Source: [Flexibacter] sp. ATCC 35103
Lineage (GTDB): Bacteria > Bacteroidota > Bacteroidia > Flavobacteriales > Flavobacteriaceae
Assembly (NCBI RefSeq): GCF_001975985.1
Contig: NZ_MTQF01000017.1
Coordinates: forward strand, 1 to 64,000
DNA length: 64,000 nucleotides
Direction of reading: 5' to 3'
Shown: piece after piece, positions 44,232 through 51,972 of the stretch
How the letters are laid out: the number at the start of each line of letters is the position of its first letter
Numbering within the stretch: the stretch's first letter is position 1
The notes under the pieces: model-generated
Told to the model about the DNA's origin: nothing
What the model saw: only the letters and a program-made list of their open reading frames with translations
Databases searched by the model: none
Position numbers and translations under genes: made by a program

Positions 44232-45254
44232 ATGAAAAAATACCTCATTCTTTTTCTGTTTACAACACTAAGTTTTGCTCAGCAAAAAACATTCACAAAC
44301 CCCATTCTTCCATCAGGTGCAGACCCTTACAGTACCTATTACAAAGGCTATTATTACTACACTAATACGCTTGGAAATAAATTAGTTTTATGGAAAACAA
44401 AAGATTTATCAGATATTAAAAATGCTGAAAGCAAAGTGATTTGGACACCGCCTGAAAACACAAATTATTCGGCTGAAATATGGGCGCCTGAATTTCATAT
44501 CATAAACGGAAAATGGTATTGTTATTTTGCCGCAGATAATGGCGACAACAACAATCACAGAATGTATGTTTTAGAAAATAAATCATCAGATCCTTTTAAA
44601 GGAAAGTTTGAATTTAAAGGAAAAATTGCAGCAAAAACAGATAAATGGGCAATTGATGGAAATGTTTTTGAATATAAAAAACAGCTTTACATGATTTGGG
44701 CCGGTTGGGAAGGCGATACAAACGGACAACAGAATATTTACATAGCAAGAATGAAAAATCCGCTTGAAATTGACGGCGATCGTGTTCTGATTTCATCGCC
44801 AGTAAACGATTGGGAAACCCATGGAGCATTGCATGATGATGTAAATCCTGCACAGGTAAATGTAAATGAAGGGCCTCAGTTTTTAGAAAGAAATGGTAAA
44901 ATTTTCATTGTTTTTTCGGCAAGCGGATGTTGGACAGATTTCTATTCTTTAGGATTATTAACTTTTAATGGCGTTGCTGATTTATTAGAGGCATCGGCAT
45001 GGACAAAATCTCCTGAACCAATTTTTAAACAATCAAATAAAAATAAGGTATATGCGCCGGGACATAATTCATTTTTTAAATCTCCTGACGGAAAAGAAGA
45101 CTGGATTTTATATCATGCCAATTCAAATCCGGGAGAAGGTTGCGGTAACAAAAGATCACCAAGAATGCAAAAAGTCAATTGGGATGCAAATGGATTTCCA
45201 GTTTTAGGGGAACCTGTGAGTGAAGAAACCAAATTGGCAATTCCTTCAAAATAA
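44232..45254 (+). CDS. Secreted GH43 alpha-L-arabinofuranosidase/beta-xylosidase
   Basis: This 340-aa GH43 propeller has a signal peptide ending in SFAQ (residue 17). Its catalytic residues are clear: Asp31 in SGADPYSTY (base), Asp142 in WAIDGNVF (modulator) and Glu213 in VNEGPQFL (acid). The pattern with EIWAPEFH and the C-terminal APGHNSFF is that of arabinofuranosidase-like GH43 subfamilies. It lies 70 bp after the GH2 gene and 23 bp before the epimerase gene. Exo-acting arabinofuranosidase is the preferred reading. Confidence 0.9.
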   Translation: MKKYLILFLFTTLSFAQQKTFTNPILPSGADPYSTYYKGYYYYTNTLGNKLVLWKTKDLSDIKNAESKVIWTPPENTNYSAEIWAPEFHIINGKWYCYFAADNGDNNNHRMYVLENKSSDPFKGKFEFKGKIAAKTDKWAIDGNVFEYKKQLYMIWAGWEGDTNGQQNIYIARMKNPLEIDGDRVLISSPVNDWETHGALHDDVNPAQVNVNEGPQFLERNGKIFIVFSASGCWTDFYSLGLLTFNGVADLLEASAWTKSPEPIFKQSNKNKVYAPGHNSFFKSPDGKEDWILYHANSNPGEGCGNKRSPRMQKVNWDANGFPVLGEPVSEETKLAIPSK

Positions 45255-45277
45255 TACGAACATTTAAAATTTATAAA

Positions 45278-46456
45278 ATGAAAAATATTCAAATTGCTGC
45301 GGTTGTTTTAATGGCACTTTTTCAATTTAATTGTAAAGACAATAAAAAGGAAAATAATGTTGTAAAAGAAACGGTTGAAATAAAAACAGATTCAGTTAAA
45401 ACGGTTTTAGAAACTAAAAATTTCGATACCATAATCGATGGTAAAAAAGTCAATTTATACTGGATAGAAAATAAAGAAATTAAAGCTGCTTTTACTAATT
45501 ATGGCGGAAGATTAATTGGACTTTGGGTTAAGGATAAAAACGGAAAACCCACTGATGTTGTAGTTGGAATGAACAGTGTAAAAGAATTTAAAACTTCTAC
45601 TGAACCTTATTTTGGAGCCACAATAGGAAGAGTTGGAAACCGAATTGGAAAAGGAAGGTTTACATTAGAAGGAAAACAATATCAGGTACCATTAAATAAT
45701 GGGAAAAATGCCTTGCACGGTGGTGTAAAAGGTTTTCAGGATGTAGTTTGGAATGCCGAAAAAGCAAGCGAAAGCAGTTTAGCTTTTACTTATGTTTCGC
45801 CAGATAAAGAACAAGGTTTTCCTGGAAATTTGACTGTAAAAGTAACGTATACGGTTACAGATGACAATTCGGTAAAAATGGAATACGAAGCGACAACAGA
45901 TAAAACGACGATTGTTAATTTAACAAACCATGCTTTTTTTAATTTAAACAGAGAAGGAAGCGGTACCATTTTAAATCACGAATTGCAGATTTATGCAAAT
46001 GAATTTACTCCTGTTGATGAAGGTTTAATTCCGACTGGTGAATTAAGACCGGTAAAAAACACCCCTTTTGATTTTACTTCAAAACATACTATTGGCGAAA
46101 GAATCGAAACAAAAGAGGAGCAGTTAAAATTTGGAAAAGGCTATGACCATAATTATGTTTTAAACGGAACAAAGAAAAACGGATTAAATCATGCGGCGAC
46201 TATTTCCGGAGATAAATCAGGAATTATTTTAGATGTTTTTACAGAAGAGCCGGGATTGCAATTTTACAGCGGTAATTTCATGCAGTCAAAAAATACTTTT
46301 AAATCGGGTTCAAAAGACGATTTCAGAACGGCATTTGCACTAGAAACACAACATTTTCCAGACGCACCAAATCAGCTAAAATTTGCACCAATTGTTTTAA
46401 AGCCGGGAGAAAAGTATCATACGGTTTCTTATTATCAGTTTTCTGTGAAAAAGTAG
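45278..46456 (+). CDS. galM: Aldose 1-epimerase (galactose mutarotase), lipoprotein
   Basis: This 392-aa enzyme interconverts alpha- and beta-anomers of aldoses such as galactose, xylose or arabinose. A lipoprotein signal with Cys19 (FQFNC) shows export, unlike the usual cytoplasmic GalM; this is common in Bacteroidota sugar loci. Motifs are GATIGRVGNRIGKGRF, NNGKNALHGGVKGFQD, VNLTNHAFFNL with the catalytic His, and LQFYSGNF. The catalytic Glu should lie near ALETQHFPDAPN. It may speed the anomeric exchange of sugars released by the surrounding hydrolases before uptake. Confidence 0.93.
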   Translation: MKNIQIAAVVLMALFQFNCKDNKKENNVVKETVEIKTDSVKTVLETKNFDTIIDGKKVNLYWIENKEIKAAFTNYGGRLIGLWVKDKNGKPTDVVVGMNSVKEFKTSTEPYFGATIGRVGNRIGKGRFTLEGKQYQVPLNNGKNALHGGVKGFQDVVWNAEKASESSLAFTYVSPDKEQGFPGNLTVKVTYTVTDDNSVKMEYEATTDKTTIVNLTNHAFFNLNREGSGTILNHELQIYANEFTPVDEGLIPTGELRPVKNTPFDFTSKHTIGERIETKEEQLKFGKGYDHNYVLNGTKKNGLNHAATISGDKSGIILDVFTEEPGLQFYSGNFMQSKNTFKSGSKDDFRTAFALETQHFPDAPNQLKFAPIVLKPGEKYHTVSYYQFSVKK

Positions 46457-46564
46457 TTTAATCGCAAAAGGCGGTTTTAGCAAGAGCGCAAAAATAATTT
46501 TCTGCTCAAAGAAATACTTAACGCTCTTTGCGATTGAGATGGATCAATTTTAAATCATCAAAAA

Positions 46565-47539
46565 ATGAAAAAAATACTAACCCTAATAACATCACTGTGC
46601 ATTTTCTCAGCCTGTTCGCAGGAAAAAAATGCAGACAAACCAAAAGAAGTAAAATCGAATTCAATTTTACTGGCTGATCCAACGATTTTTTATAATAAAG
46701 GAACCTATTATTTGTACGGAACCACAACAGGAGATACTCCAAATGGCGAAGGTTTTCAGGTTTATATTTCATCAGATTTAAAAGACTGGAAAGGTCCAGT
46801 TGGTGCACAAAATGGTCTTGCCCTAAAAAAAGGGGATGCTTTTGGAGACAAAGGCTTTTGGGCACCCCAGATTCTTTCGTATCAAAACAAATTTTACATG
46901 ATTTATACGGCGAATGAAAATATTGCGATTGCAATGAGCGACAGTCCGCTTGGACCATTTAAAAATGAATCAAAAGAACCAATTATAAAAACCGGAAACC
47001 AAATTGATCCGTTTGTTTTTCTTGATGATGATGGAAAAAAATATTTGTATCATGTTCGATTAACCAACGGTAACAGGATTTTTGTCGCAGAAATCAACGA
47101 CGATCTTCAAAGTATAAAATCGGAAACCTTAACCGAATGTATTTCCGGAACTTTACCTTGGGAAAATACGCAAAATGTAAGCTGGCCAGTTACAGAAGGT
47201 CCCACTGTTTTAAAACACAATGGTTTATATTACCTGATTTATTCTGCAAATGATTTCAGAAATTTAGATTATGCTGTAGGTTATGCCACTAGTAAAAGTC
47301 CGCTTGGACCTTGGGAAAAATCAAAAGACAGTCCGATCATTAGTAGAAAAAATACCAAACAAAACGGAATAGGTCATGGCGATGTTTTTTTGGATAAAAA
47401 CAATAAAATGCATTATGTCTTACATACCCACTTTAGTGAAAGTGCTGTTTCTCCAAGAAAAGCTGCGATTATTGATGTTGAATTTGTTGGTAATGAATTA
47501 AAAGCAATAAATGATAGTTTTAACTTTTTAAAAAATTAA
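46565..47539 (+). CDS. GH43 glycoside hydrolase, lipoprotein
   Basis: This 324-aa GH43 enzyme has a lipobox at FSAC (Cys17) and is probably at the cell surface. Catalytic residues follow the family order: Asp38 in LLADPTIF, Asp148 in NQIDPFVF and Glu211 in VTEGPTVL. It is the last gene of the polysaccharide region and lies 108 bp after galM. It resembles arabinan- or arabinoxylan-active GH43 lipoproteins, but the exact linkage is not readable from the sequence. Confidence 0.9.
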   Translation: MKKILTLITSLCIFSACSQEKNADKPKEVKSNSILLADPTIFYNKGTYYLYGTTTGDTPNGEGFQVYISSDLKDWKGPVGAQNGLALKKGDAFGDKGFWAPQILSYQNKFYMIYTANENIAIAMSDSPLGPFKNESKEPIIKTGNQIDPFVFLDDDGKKYLYHVRLTNGNRIFVAEINDDLQSIKSETLTECISGTLPWENTQNVSWPVTEGPTVLKHNGLYYLIYSANDFRNLDYAVGYATSKSPLGPWEKSKDSPIISRKNTKQNGIGHGDVFLDKNNKMHYVLHTHFSESAVSPRKAAIIDVEFVGNELKAINDSFNFLKN

Positions 47540-47734
47540 AGGAATAAAATTAGTAGTTTTTAACGATCAAATTTGATTATATATGTTGTACTGAATAGTT
47601 TCTTTTTAATAGGGTCATCTATTTGATTATAGCCAATTATAACTATAGGTTTTGTGACTAAAAATAGTTTTACTAAATAAACCTGAGTAGGAGGGATTTC
47701 TATTTATAAATATAAAAAACGGGTATAAAATAAA
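47540..47734. other. Intergenic spacer after the last GH43 gene
   Basis: This AT-rich stretch marks the end of the polysaccharide region. I see no ORF, clear hairpin or operator before the terminator at 47735. Confidence 0.45.
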
Positions 47735-47770
47735 AAAACCTGCATATCATTTGATTTGCAGGTTTTGCTT
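47735..47770. terminator. Terminator of tRNA-Ser copy 1
   Basis: The stem AAAACCTGCA / TGCAGGTTTT (47735-47744, 47757-47766) has T runs on both strands. It ends the minus-strand tRNA and may stop leftover transcription from the sugar genes. Confidence 0.75.
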
Positions 47771-47819
47771 TTTTCCAGGCTTATTGTAAAAGTTGTTTTC
47801 TTTCGTTTTACGCCTTCAG

Positions 47820-47904
47820 CGGAGAAAGAGGGATTCGAACCCCCGGACCTGTTACAGTCAACAGTTTTCAAGACTGCCGCATTCGACCGCTCTGCCATTT
47901 CTCC
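47820..47904 (-). tRNA. tRNA-Ser (anticodon UGA), copy 1
   Basis: On the minus strand the sequence starts GGAGAAATGGCAGAGCGG and ends in GAATCCCTCTTTCTCC plus discriminator G. It has the long variable arm of tRNA-Ser and the anticodon loop CTTGAAA giving UGA. It is identical over all 85 nt to the copy at 48049-48133. Confidence 0.95.
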
Positions 47905-47936
47905 AGTATGTTGCGATCATTTTGTGATTGCGAGTG

Positions 47937-47965
47937 CAAATATAAGACGCTTTTTCGGTTCTCAA
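47937..47965 (-). promoter_or_regulatory. Candidate promoter of tRNA-Ser copy 1
   Basis: On the minus strand TTG (47963-47965), an 18-bp spacer and TATATTTG (47937-47944) fit the Bacteroidota promoter consensus, about 33 bp before the tRNA 5' end. Confidence 0.55.
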
Positions 47966-48013
47966 AACTTTTTCGGGAACTATTTATAAAGAAAATAATA
48001 TAATAAAAAAGAA

Positions 48014-48039
48014 AAACCCTCAACGATTGTTGAGGGTTT
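48014..48039. terminator. Terminator of tRNA-Ser copy 2
   Basis: The stem AAACCCTCAAC / GTTGAGGGTTT with loop GATT lies directly 3' of the minus-strand tRNA. It is a close relative of the palindrome at 30725-30752. Confidence 0.8.
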
Positions 48040-48048
48040 AAATACTGG

Positions 48049-48133
48049 CGGAGAAAGAGGGATTCGAACCCCCGGACCTGTTACAGTCAACAGTTTTCAA
48101 GACTGCCGCATTCGACCGCTCTGCCATTTCTCC
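48049..48133 (-). tRNA. tRNA-Ser (anticodon UGA), copy 2
   Basis: This 85-nt tRNA is identical to copy 1. The 40 bp on its 5' side (48134-48173) also match copy 1 with one difference and include the TATATTTG box, so gene and -7 box were duplicated together. Confidence 0.95.
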
Positions 48134-48273
48134 AGTATGTCGCGATCATTTTGTGATTGCGAGTGCAAATATAGTGCGCTTTTCCGATTATAAAAACTTT
48201 TTTAGCGATTTTTTTAACTTAATTTTTAAGTGTCTAATTATCAGTATTCCCGAAAATCATTTTTTTTCAAAAA

Positions 48274-48672
48274 TTAATCCAAATCATCTAAAATTGGTGT
48301 TGGTTTTTTGTTTTCATCAACCGCAACAAACGAAAAAGTTCCTGAAACTACCGTTTCGCGAAGCTCAGAATACATTTGTTCCATAAAAATATCAACATGA
48401 ATTTTACAGCTGGTTCTTCCAACGCTATCTACTTTTGCTACTAATTCGATTAATGTACCGGCCGGAATCGCTTTTTTAAAGTCAATTTGGCCAGTCGATA
48501 TTGTAACTACTTTTTTACGGCTAAAACGTGTGGCACAAATAAATGCAACTTCGTCCATAAGATGAAGCGCGGTTCCGCCAAATAACGTGTCATAATGGTT
48601 TGTAGTACTCGGAAAAACGGCTTTAAATATGTGCGTCTCAGATTTTACAATTCTTTCTTCTAATGTTCCCAT
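48274..48672 (-). CDS. Hotdog-fold acyl-CoA thioesterase (YciA-like)
   Basis: This 132-aa cytoplasmic thioesterase releases CoA from acyl-CoA. It shows the hotdog fold pattern: NHYDTLFGGTALHLMDEVAFICATRFSR with the conserved Asn and Asp, and GQIDFKKAIPAGTLIELVAKVDSVGRTS. The family length is kept. The gene ends the minus-strand unit that starts with FtsK or DgkA; ribBA lies 3 bp upstream, so the two are co-transcribed. Confidence 0.92.
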   Translation of the reverse strand: MGTLEERIVKSETHIFKAVFPSTTNHYDTLFGGTALHLMDEVAFICATRFSRKKVVTISTGQIDFKKAIPAGTLIELVAKVDSVGRTSCKIHVDIFMEQMYSELRETVVSGTFSFVAVDENKKPTPILDDLD

Positions 48673-48675
48673 ATG

Positions 48676-49809
48676 TTAGTAGCTTACGTATTCTGTAATC
48701 TCAAGTCCATATCCAATCATTCCAACACGTTTTGTTTGTTCTGTATTTGATACTAATCTGATTTTAGAGATATCAATGTCATGTAAAATTTGAGCTCCAA
48801 TTCCGTAATCTTTACTGTCTATAATTACTTTTGGTGCTTTCATTGTACCTTCTGCCTGCAATGTTTTAAGTTCGGCAATTCTGTTTAGTAAGTTTACAGC
48901 TGTCATATCCTGATTTATGAATAATACGGCACCTTTTCCGTTTTCATTAATAACCTTAAACATATCGTCTAATTGCTGCTCGGCATTATTAGTCAAAGTG
49001 CCTAACAAATCATTATTTACCTGCGAAGAGTTAATTCTTGTTAAGATTGGTTCTCCAAGATTCCATGTTCCTTTTGTTAAAGCAATATGAATTTGTTTAT
49101 TTGTCGTTTGTTCGTAAGCTCTTAATCTAAAAGTTCCAAAACGGGTTTCGATATCAAAATCTTCTTTTTTAACAATCAGGCTATCGTGCTGCATTCTGTA
49201 AGCAACTAAATCTTCGATAGAAACTAATTTTAAATTAAATTTCTTAGCTACTTTTACCAATTCAGGCAAACGTGACATCGTTCCGTCTTCATTTAAAATT
49301 TCGCAGATAACACCTGCTGATTTAAATCCTGCTAATCTCGCGAAATCAATAGCGGCTTCTGTATGGCCGGTTCTTCTTAAAACACCTCCTTGCTTGGCTA
49401 CTAAAGGAAAAATATGTCCTGGCCTTGCTAATTCATGAGGTTTGATATTAGAATCTGTCAATGCTAAAACAGTTTTAGATCTGTCTGCGGCAGAAATTCC
49501 TGTAGTTACACCATGTCCTTTTAAATCAACCGAAACTGTAAAAGCAGTTTCCATATGATCAGTATTGTTGGTAACCATTGGTTTTAGATCTAATTCCTTG
49601 CAACGGCTTTCAGTTAAAGGAGCGCAAATCAATCCACGTCCGTGAGTAGCCATAAAATTGATCATTTCAGGTGTTACTTTTTCGGCTGCAGCCAAAAAAT
49701 CACCTTCGTTCTCACGATCTTCATCATCGACTACAATGATTACTTTACCTTGACGAATATCTTCTATAGCTTCTTCAATGGTATTCAGTTGTATTTTTGT
49801 TGTTGACAT
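48676..49809 (-). CDS. ribB: RibBA-type 3,4-dihydroxy-2-butanone-4-phosphate synthase with degenerate GTP cyclohydrolase II domain
   Basis: This 377-aa riboflavin-pathway protein has an intact N-terminal RibB domain (1-205) with VDDEDRENEGD (27-37), ARPGHIFPL (128-136) and GHTEAAID (148-155). The C-terminal RibA-like domain (about 208-377) lacks the zinc-binding cysteines: the region normally containing the Cys ligands reads LTRINSSQVNNDLLGTL here. The GRGIGL-type motif is missing too, although YGIGAQIL and the tail are recognisable. I conclude that only dihydroxybutanone-phosphate synthesis is active and that GTP cyclohydrolase II comes from another gene. It sits 2 bp downstream of lptG. Confidence 0.92.
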   Translation of the reverse strand: MSTTKIQLNTIEEAIEDIRQGKVIIVVDDEDRENEGDFLAAAEKVTPEMINFMATHGRGLICAPLTESRCKELDLKPMVTNNTDHMETAFTVSVDLKGHGVTTGISAADRSKTVLALTDSNIKPHELARPGHIFPLVAKQGGVLRRTGHTEAAIDFARLAGFKSAGVICEILNEDGTMSRLPELVKVAKKFNLKLVSIEDLVAYRMQHDSLIVKKEDFDIETRFGTFRLRAYEQTTNKQIHIALTKGTWNLGEPILTRINSSQVNNDLLGTLTNNAEQQLDDMFKVINENGKGAVLFINQDMTAVNLLNRIAELKTLQAEGTMKAPKVIIDSKDYGIGAQILHDIDISKIRLVSNTEQTKRVGMIGYGLEITEYVSY

Positions 49810-49811
49810 AA

Positions 49812-51266
49812 TTATTTTTGATTTTGAGCAGGGAAAAACCGCTCTGAAATTTTTTGAAACAGTTGTGATATTGGAGTAGTAATGGCGTCAAAGTTGATTA
49901 ATCCATTATCGTTTGTCGCACGATATGTTAATAATACAGCCAGTGGCAACAATATAAATGAGGACATCCATGAACCCATAAACGGAGTCATACCGCCTTC
50001 TTGCGAAACTCTTTTTCCAAAAGTATTGATAAAGTGGAAAGTAATAAAAATTAAAACAGCGAAGACAATTGGCAAACCAAGTCCGCCTTTTCGAATAATA
50101 GCGCCTAATGGAGCGCCAATAAAAAACATTAAAAAGCATGCAAAAGCAATTACAAACTTTTCATATAAAGCAGTTAGATGTTTGTTTATTTCGCGTTGTT
50201 TATCTTTTAAATCTTTTTGAGTCGTTTCAATCGAATAAATGTTACTGGTCACATTGCCGGTAGCCATTTTCAGGATATCTGATTTTTGCTTATTCGTGTA
50301 AAGAGATAAAAGATTGTCAGGAAGTACCTTTTTCTTCTTATCTGATTTTATAACAACAGGAGATTTTCTAATTCCAACACGCTGGTTGATGTTTTCTGAA
50401 AAGGATATAATCTCATTATCCAGGTTTTTATTCAATGAATCTAAAGTATAACGCAATTCGTTAACATTTAGCATTGCATTTGTACCGTTTATATTTTCTT
50501 TGTCTTCGTCGGTTTTGTTTAATTCAGATAAGTCAATATTGATGATTTGCTTTTTAAAAGAAGATTTTACAAAAGGTAATTTTGCACGATCTTCATATTT
50601 TTTTGGAGTAACATCCTGATAATAATACCCATCGTTTAAAACAAGTTTTAAAATGCTGGACTTTTCATTACTCATTAATACCCCGTCTTTTGCCTTAATA
50701 ACTGTTTTGTTTTCGCCAACGTTATTGGGTTTTTCGTGAATAGTAACTCCGGTTAAAATATTTCCGTTTTCACCTGATTTTTTATTTACCTTAATATTAT
50801 AAAAACCAACATCATTAAATTGCCCTTCAGCAATTGCCATTGCAGGTTTTGCCTGAGCGATATTTTTTCTGAAATTGATAAACTTGTATTCAGCGTATGG
50901 AATCACGTTATTCGCAAACCAAAACGCTACAATGCTTAAAACGAAGATAAAAATTATCAAAACCCGCATCGCTCTCTGAAGTGATATCCCGGAAGATTTC
51001 ATGGCGGCGAATTCATAATTCTCGGCCAAATTTCCAAATGTCATAATAGAAGCCAGTAAAACCGATAATGGTAATACCAACGGAATTATTCGGGGCATTG
51101 AGAATAAAAGAAATTTTATAACCAATAGCAAATCAAGGTCTTTACCTGCAAGTTCAGAGATAAAAAGCCATACGGTTTGAAGTATGAATATAAAAAAAAG
51201 GATTACAAATACCGTAGTAAATGTAATCAGAAATGTTTTTAGTAAGTATTTGTCTAAAATTTTCAA
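49812..51266 (-). CDS. LptF/LptG-family lipopolysaccharide export permease
   Basis: This 484-aa inner-membrane component of the Lpt system moves lipopolysaccharide toward the outer membrane with LptB and LptC. It has three N-terminal transmembrane helices (about 10-115), a periplasmic beta-jellyroll-like region (about 130-360) and three C-terminal helices (about 370-455), with the family hallmark ENYEFAAMKSSGISLQRAM near 82-100. The start codon is TTG (MKILDKYLLKTFL); the next ATG would remove the first transmembrane helix. LolA lies 6 bp upstream, forming an envelope-biogenesis operon. Confidence 0.93.
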   Translation of the reverse strand: MKILDKYLLKTFLITFTTVFVILFFIFILQTVWLFISELAGKDLDLLLVIKFLLFSMPRIIPLVLPLSVLLASIMTFGNLAENYEFAAMKSSGISLQRAMRVLIIFIFVLSIVAFWFANNVIPYAEYKFINFRKNIAQAKPAMAIAEGQFNDVGFYNIKVNKKSGENGNILTGVTIHEKPNNVGENKTVIKAKDGVLMSNEKSSILKLVLNDGYYYQDVTPKKYEDRAKLPFVKSSFKKQIINIDLSELNKTDEDKENINGTNAMLNVNELRYTLDSLNKNLDNEIISFSENINQRVGIRKSPVVIKSDKKKKVLPDNLLSLYTNKQKSDILKMATGNVTSNIYSIETTQKDLKDKQREINKHLTALYEKFVIAFACFLMFFIGAPLGAIIRKGGLGLPIVFAVLIFITFHFINTFGKRVSQEGGMTPFMGSWMSSFILLPLAVLLTYRATNDNGLINFDAITTPISQLFQKISERFFPAQNQK

Positions 51267-51272
51267 CCTTAA

Positions 51273-51965
51273 TTAGTCTAATTTGTTGATGTAGTATTTT
51301 GGGTATTTGCTCGCTACAAAGGTAAATTGATTTTTTGATAAAGGCTGATTGGTTTTAAAAGAATTAACGGTTAAAGTGGTTTTTGTTCCATTTTTACCAG
51401 TTTCAATTAAATTGTAGATGTGTTTTGTCTGAACATCAATACCTAAAAGAATTTCTTTTCTTTGATCTTTTGCACTGGTTGGGGCTAATTTTATGTATTG
51501 AATTTTTCTTCCTTTTACATTTTGCACAATATCCATGTTGTATTTATAACCGGAATTAAAAAAAGTAAGCATTTTTGATGGTGTAATTGCATTGTCATCT
51601 TTTTCGTTTACTTTAGATACGGTCACTTCTTCGTCTTCAGGGTTGATTGTGTAAGTTTTTTGCCCGTCGAACATTTTAGTAACGCCCATAAAATTCAATA
51701 CATATTGATTTCCTTTCATGGTTACATTTCCTTTGCTGTCCTGATTTATATTTTCTTTAGCATTGTTCAAAGAATATTTAAAATCAATAACAATATTGTC
51801 GTAGCTCTTTATTTTACTAGTCACTTCGTTCAATAAATCTTTGGCTTTTTTATCCTGAGCCTGAATAGAAGTGAAGCTCAAAAGCAATATAGCGGCTATT
51901 TGAAAGCACTTTTTAGTCATCTTAGTAATAGAATTGTTTTGGATTTCCTGAATTTTTGTTTTCAT
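51273..51965 (-). CDS. lolA: LolA-like outer-membrane lipoprotein carrier protein
   Basis: This periplasmic chaperone (231 aa from the ATG at 51965) carries lipoproteins to the outer membrane. I chose 51965, which is 7 bp after the FtsK stop; an ATG at 51920 gives a more usual signal peptide (TKKCFQIAAILLLSFTSIQA) and may be the true start. The mature part shows the LolA pattern ITLDFKYSLNN-like (VIDFKYSLNN), QDSKGNVTMKGNQYVLNF, DGQKTYTINPEDEEVTVSK and the C-terminal TLTVNSFKTNQPLSKNQFTF. It lies between ftsK and lptG. Confidence 0.9.
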   Translation of the reverse strand: MKTKIQEIQNNSITKMTKKCFQIAAILLLSFTSIQAQDKKAKDLLNEVTSKIKSYDNIVIDFKYSLNNAKENINQDSKGNVTMKGNQYVLNFMGVTKMFDGQKTYTINPEDEEVTVSKVNEKDDNAITPSKMLTFFNSGYKYNMDIVQNVKGRKIQYIKLAPTSAKDQRKEILLGIDVQTKHIYNLIETGKNGTKTTLTVNSFKTNQPLSKNQFTFVASKYPKYYINKLD

Positions 51966-51972
51966 GATTGGA

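Noticed and set aside
47756..48386. Open frames crossing the two tRNA-Ser genes
   Set aside because: They are produced by the tRNA sequences read on the opposite strand and repeat in both copies; not genes.
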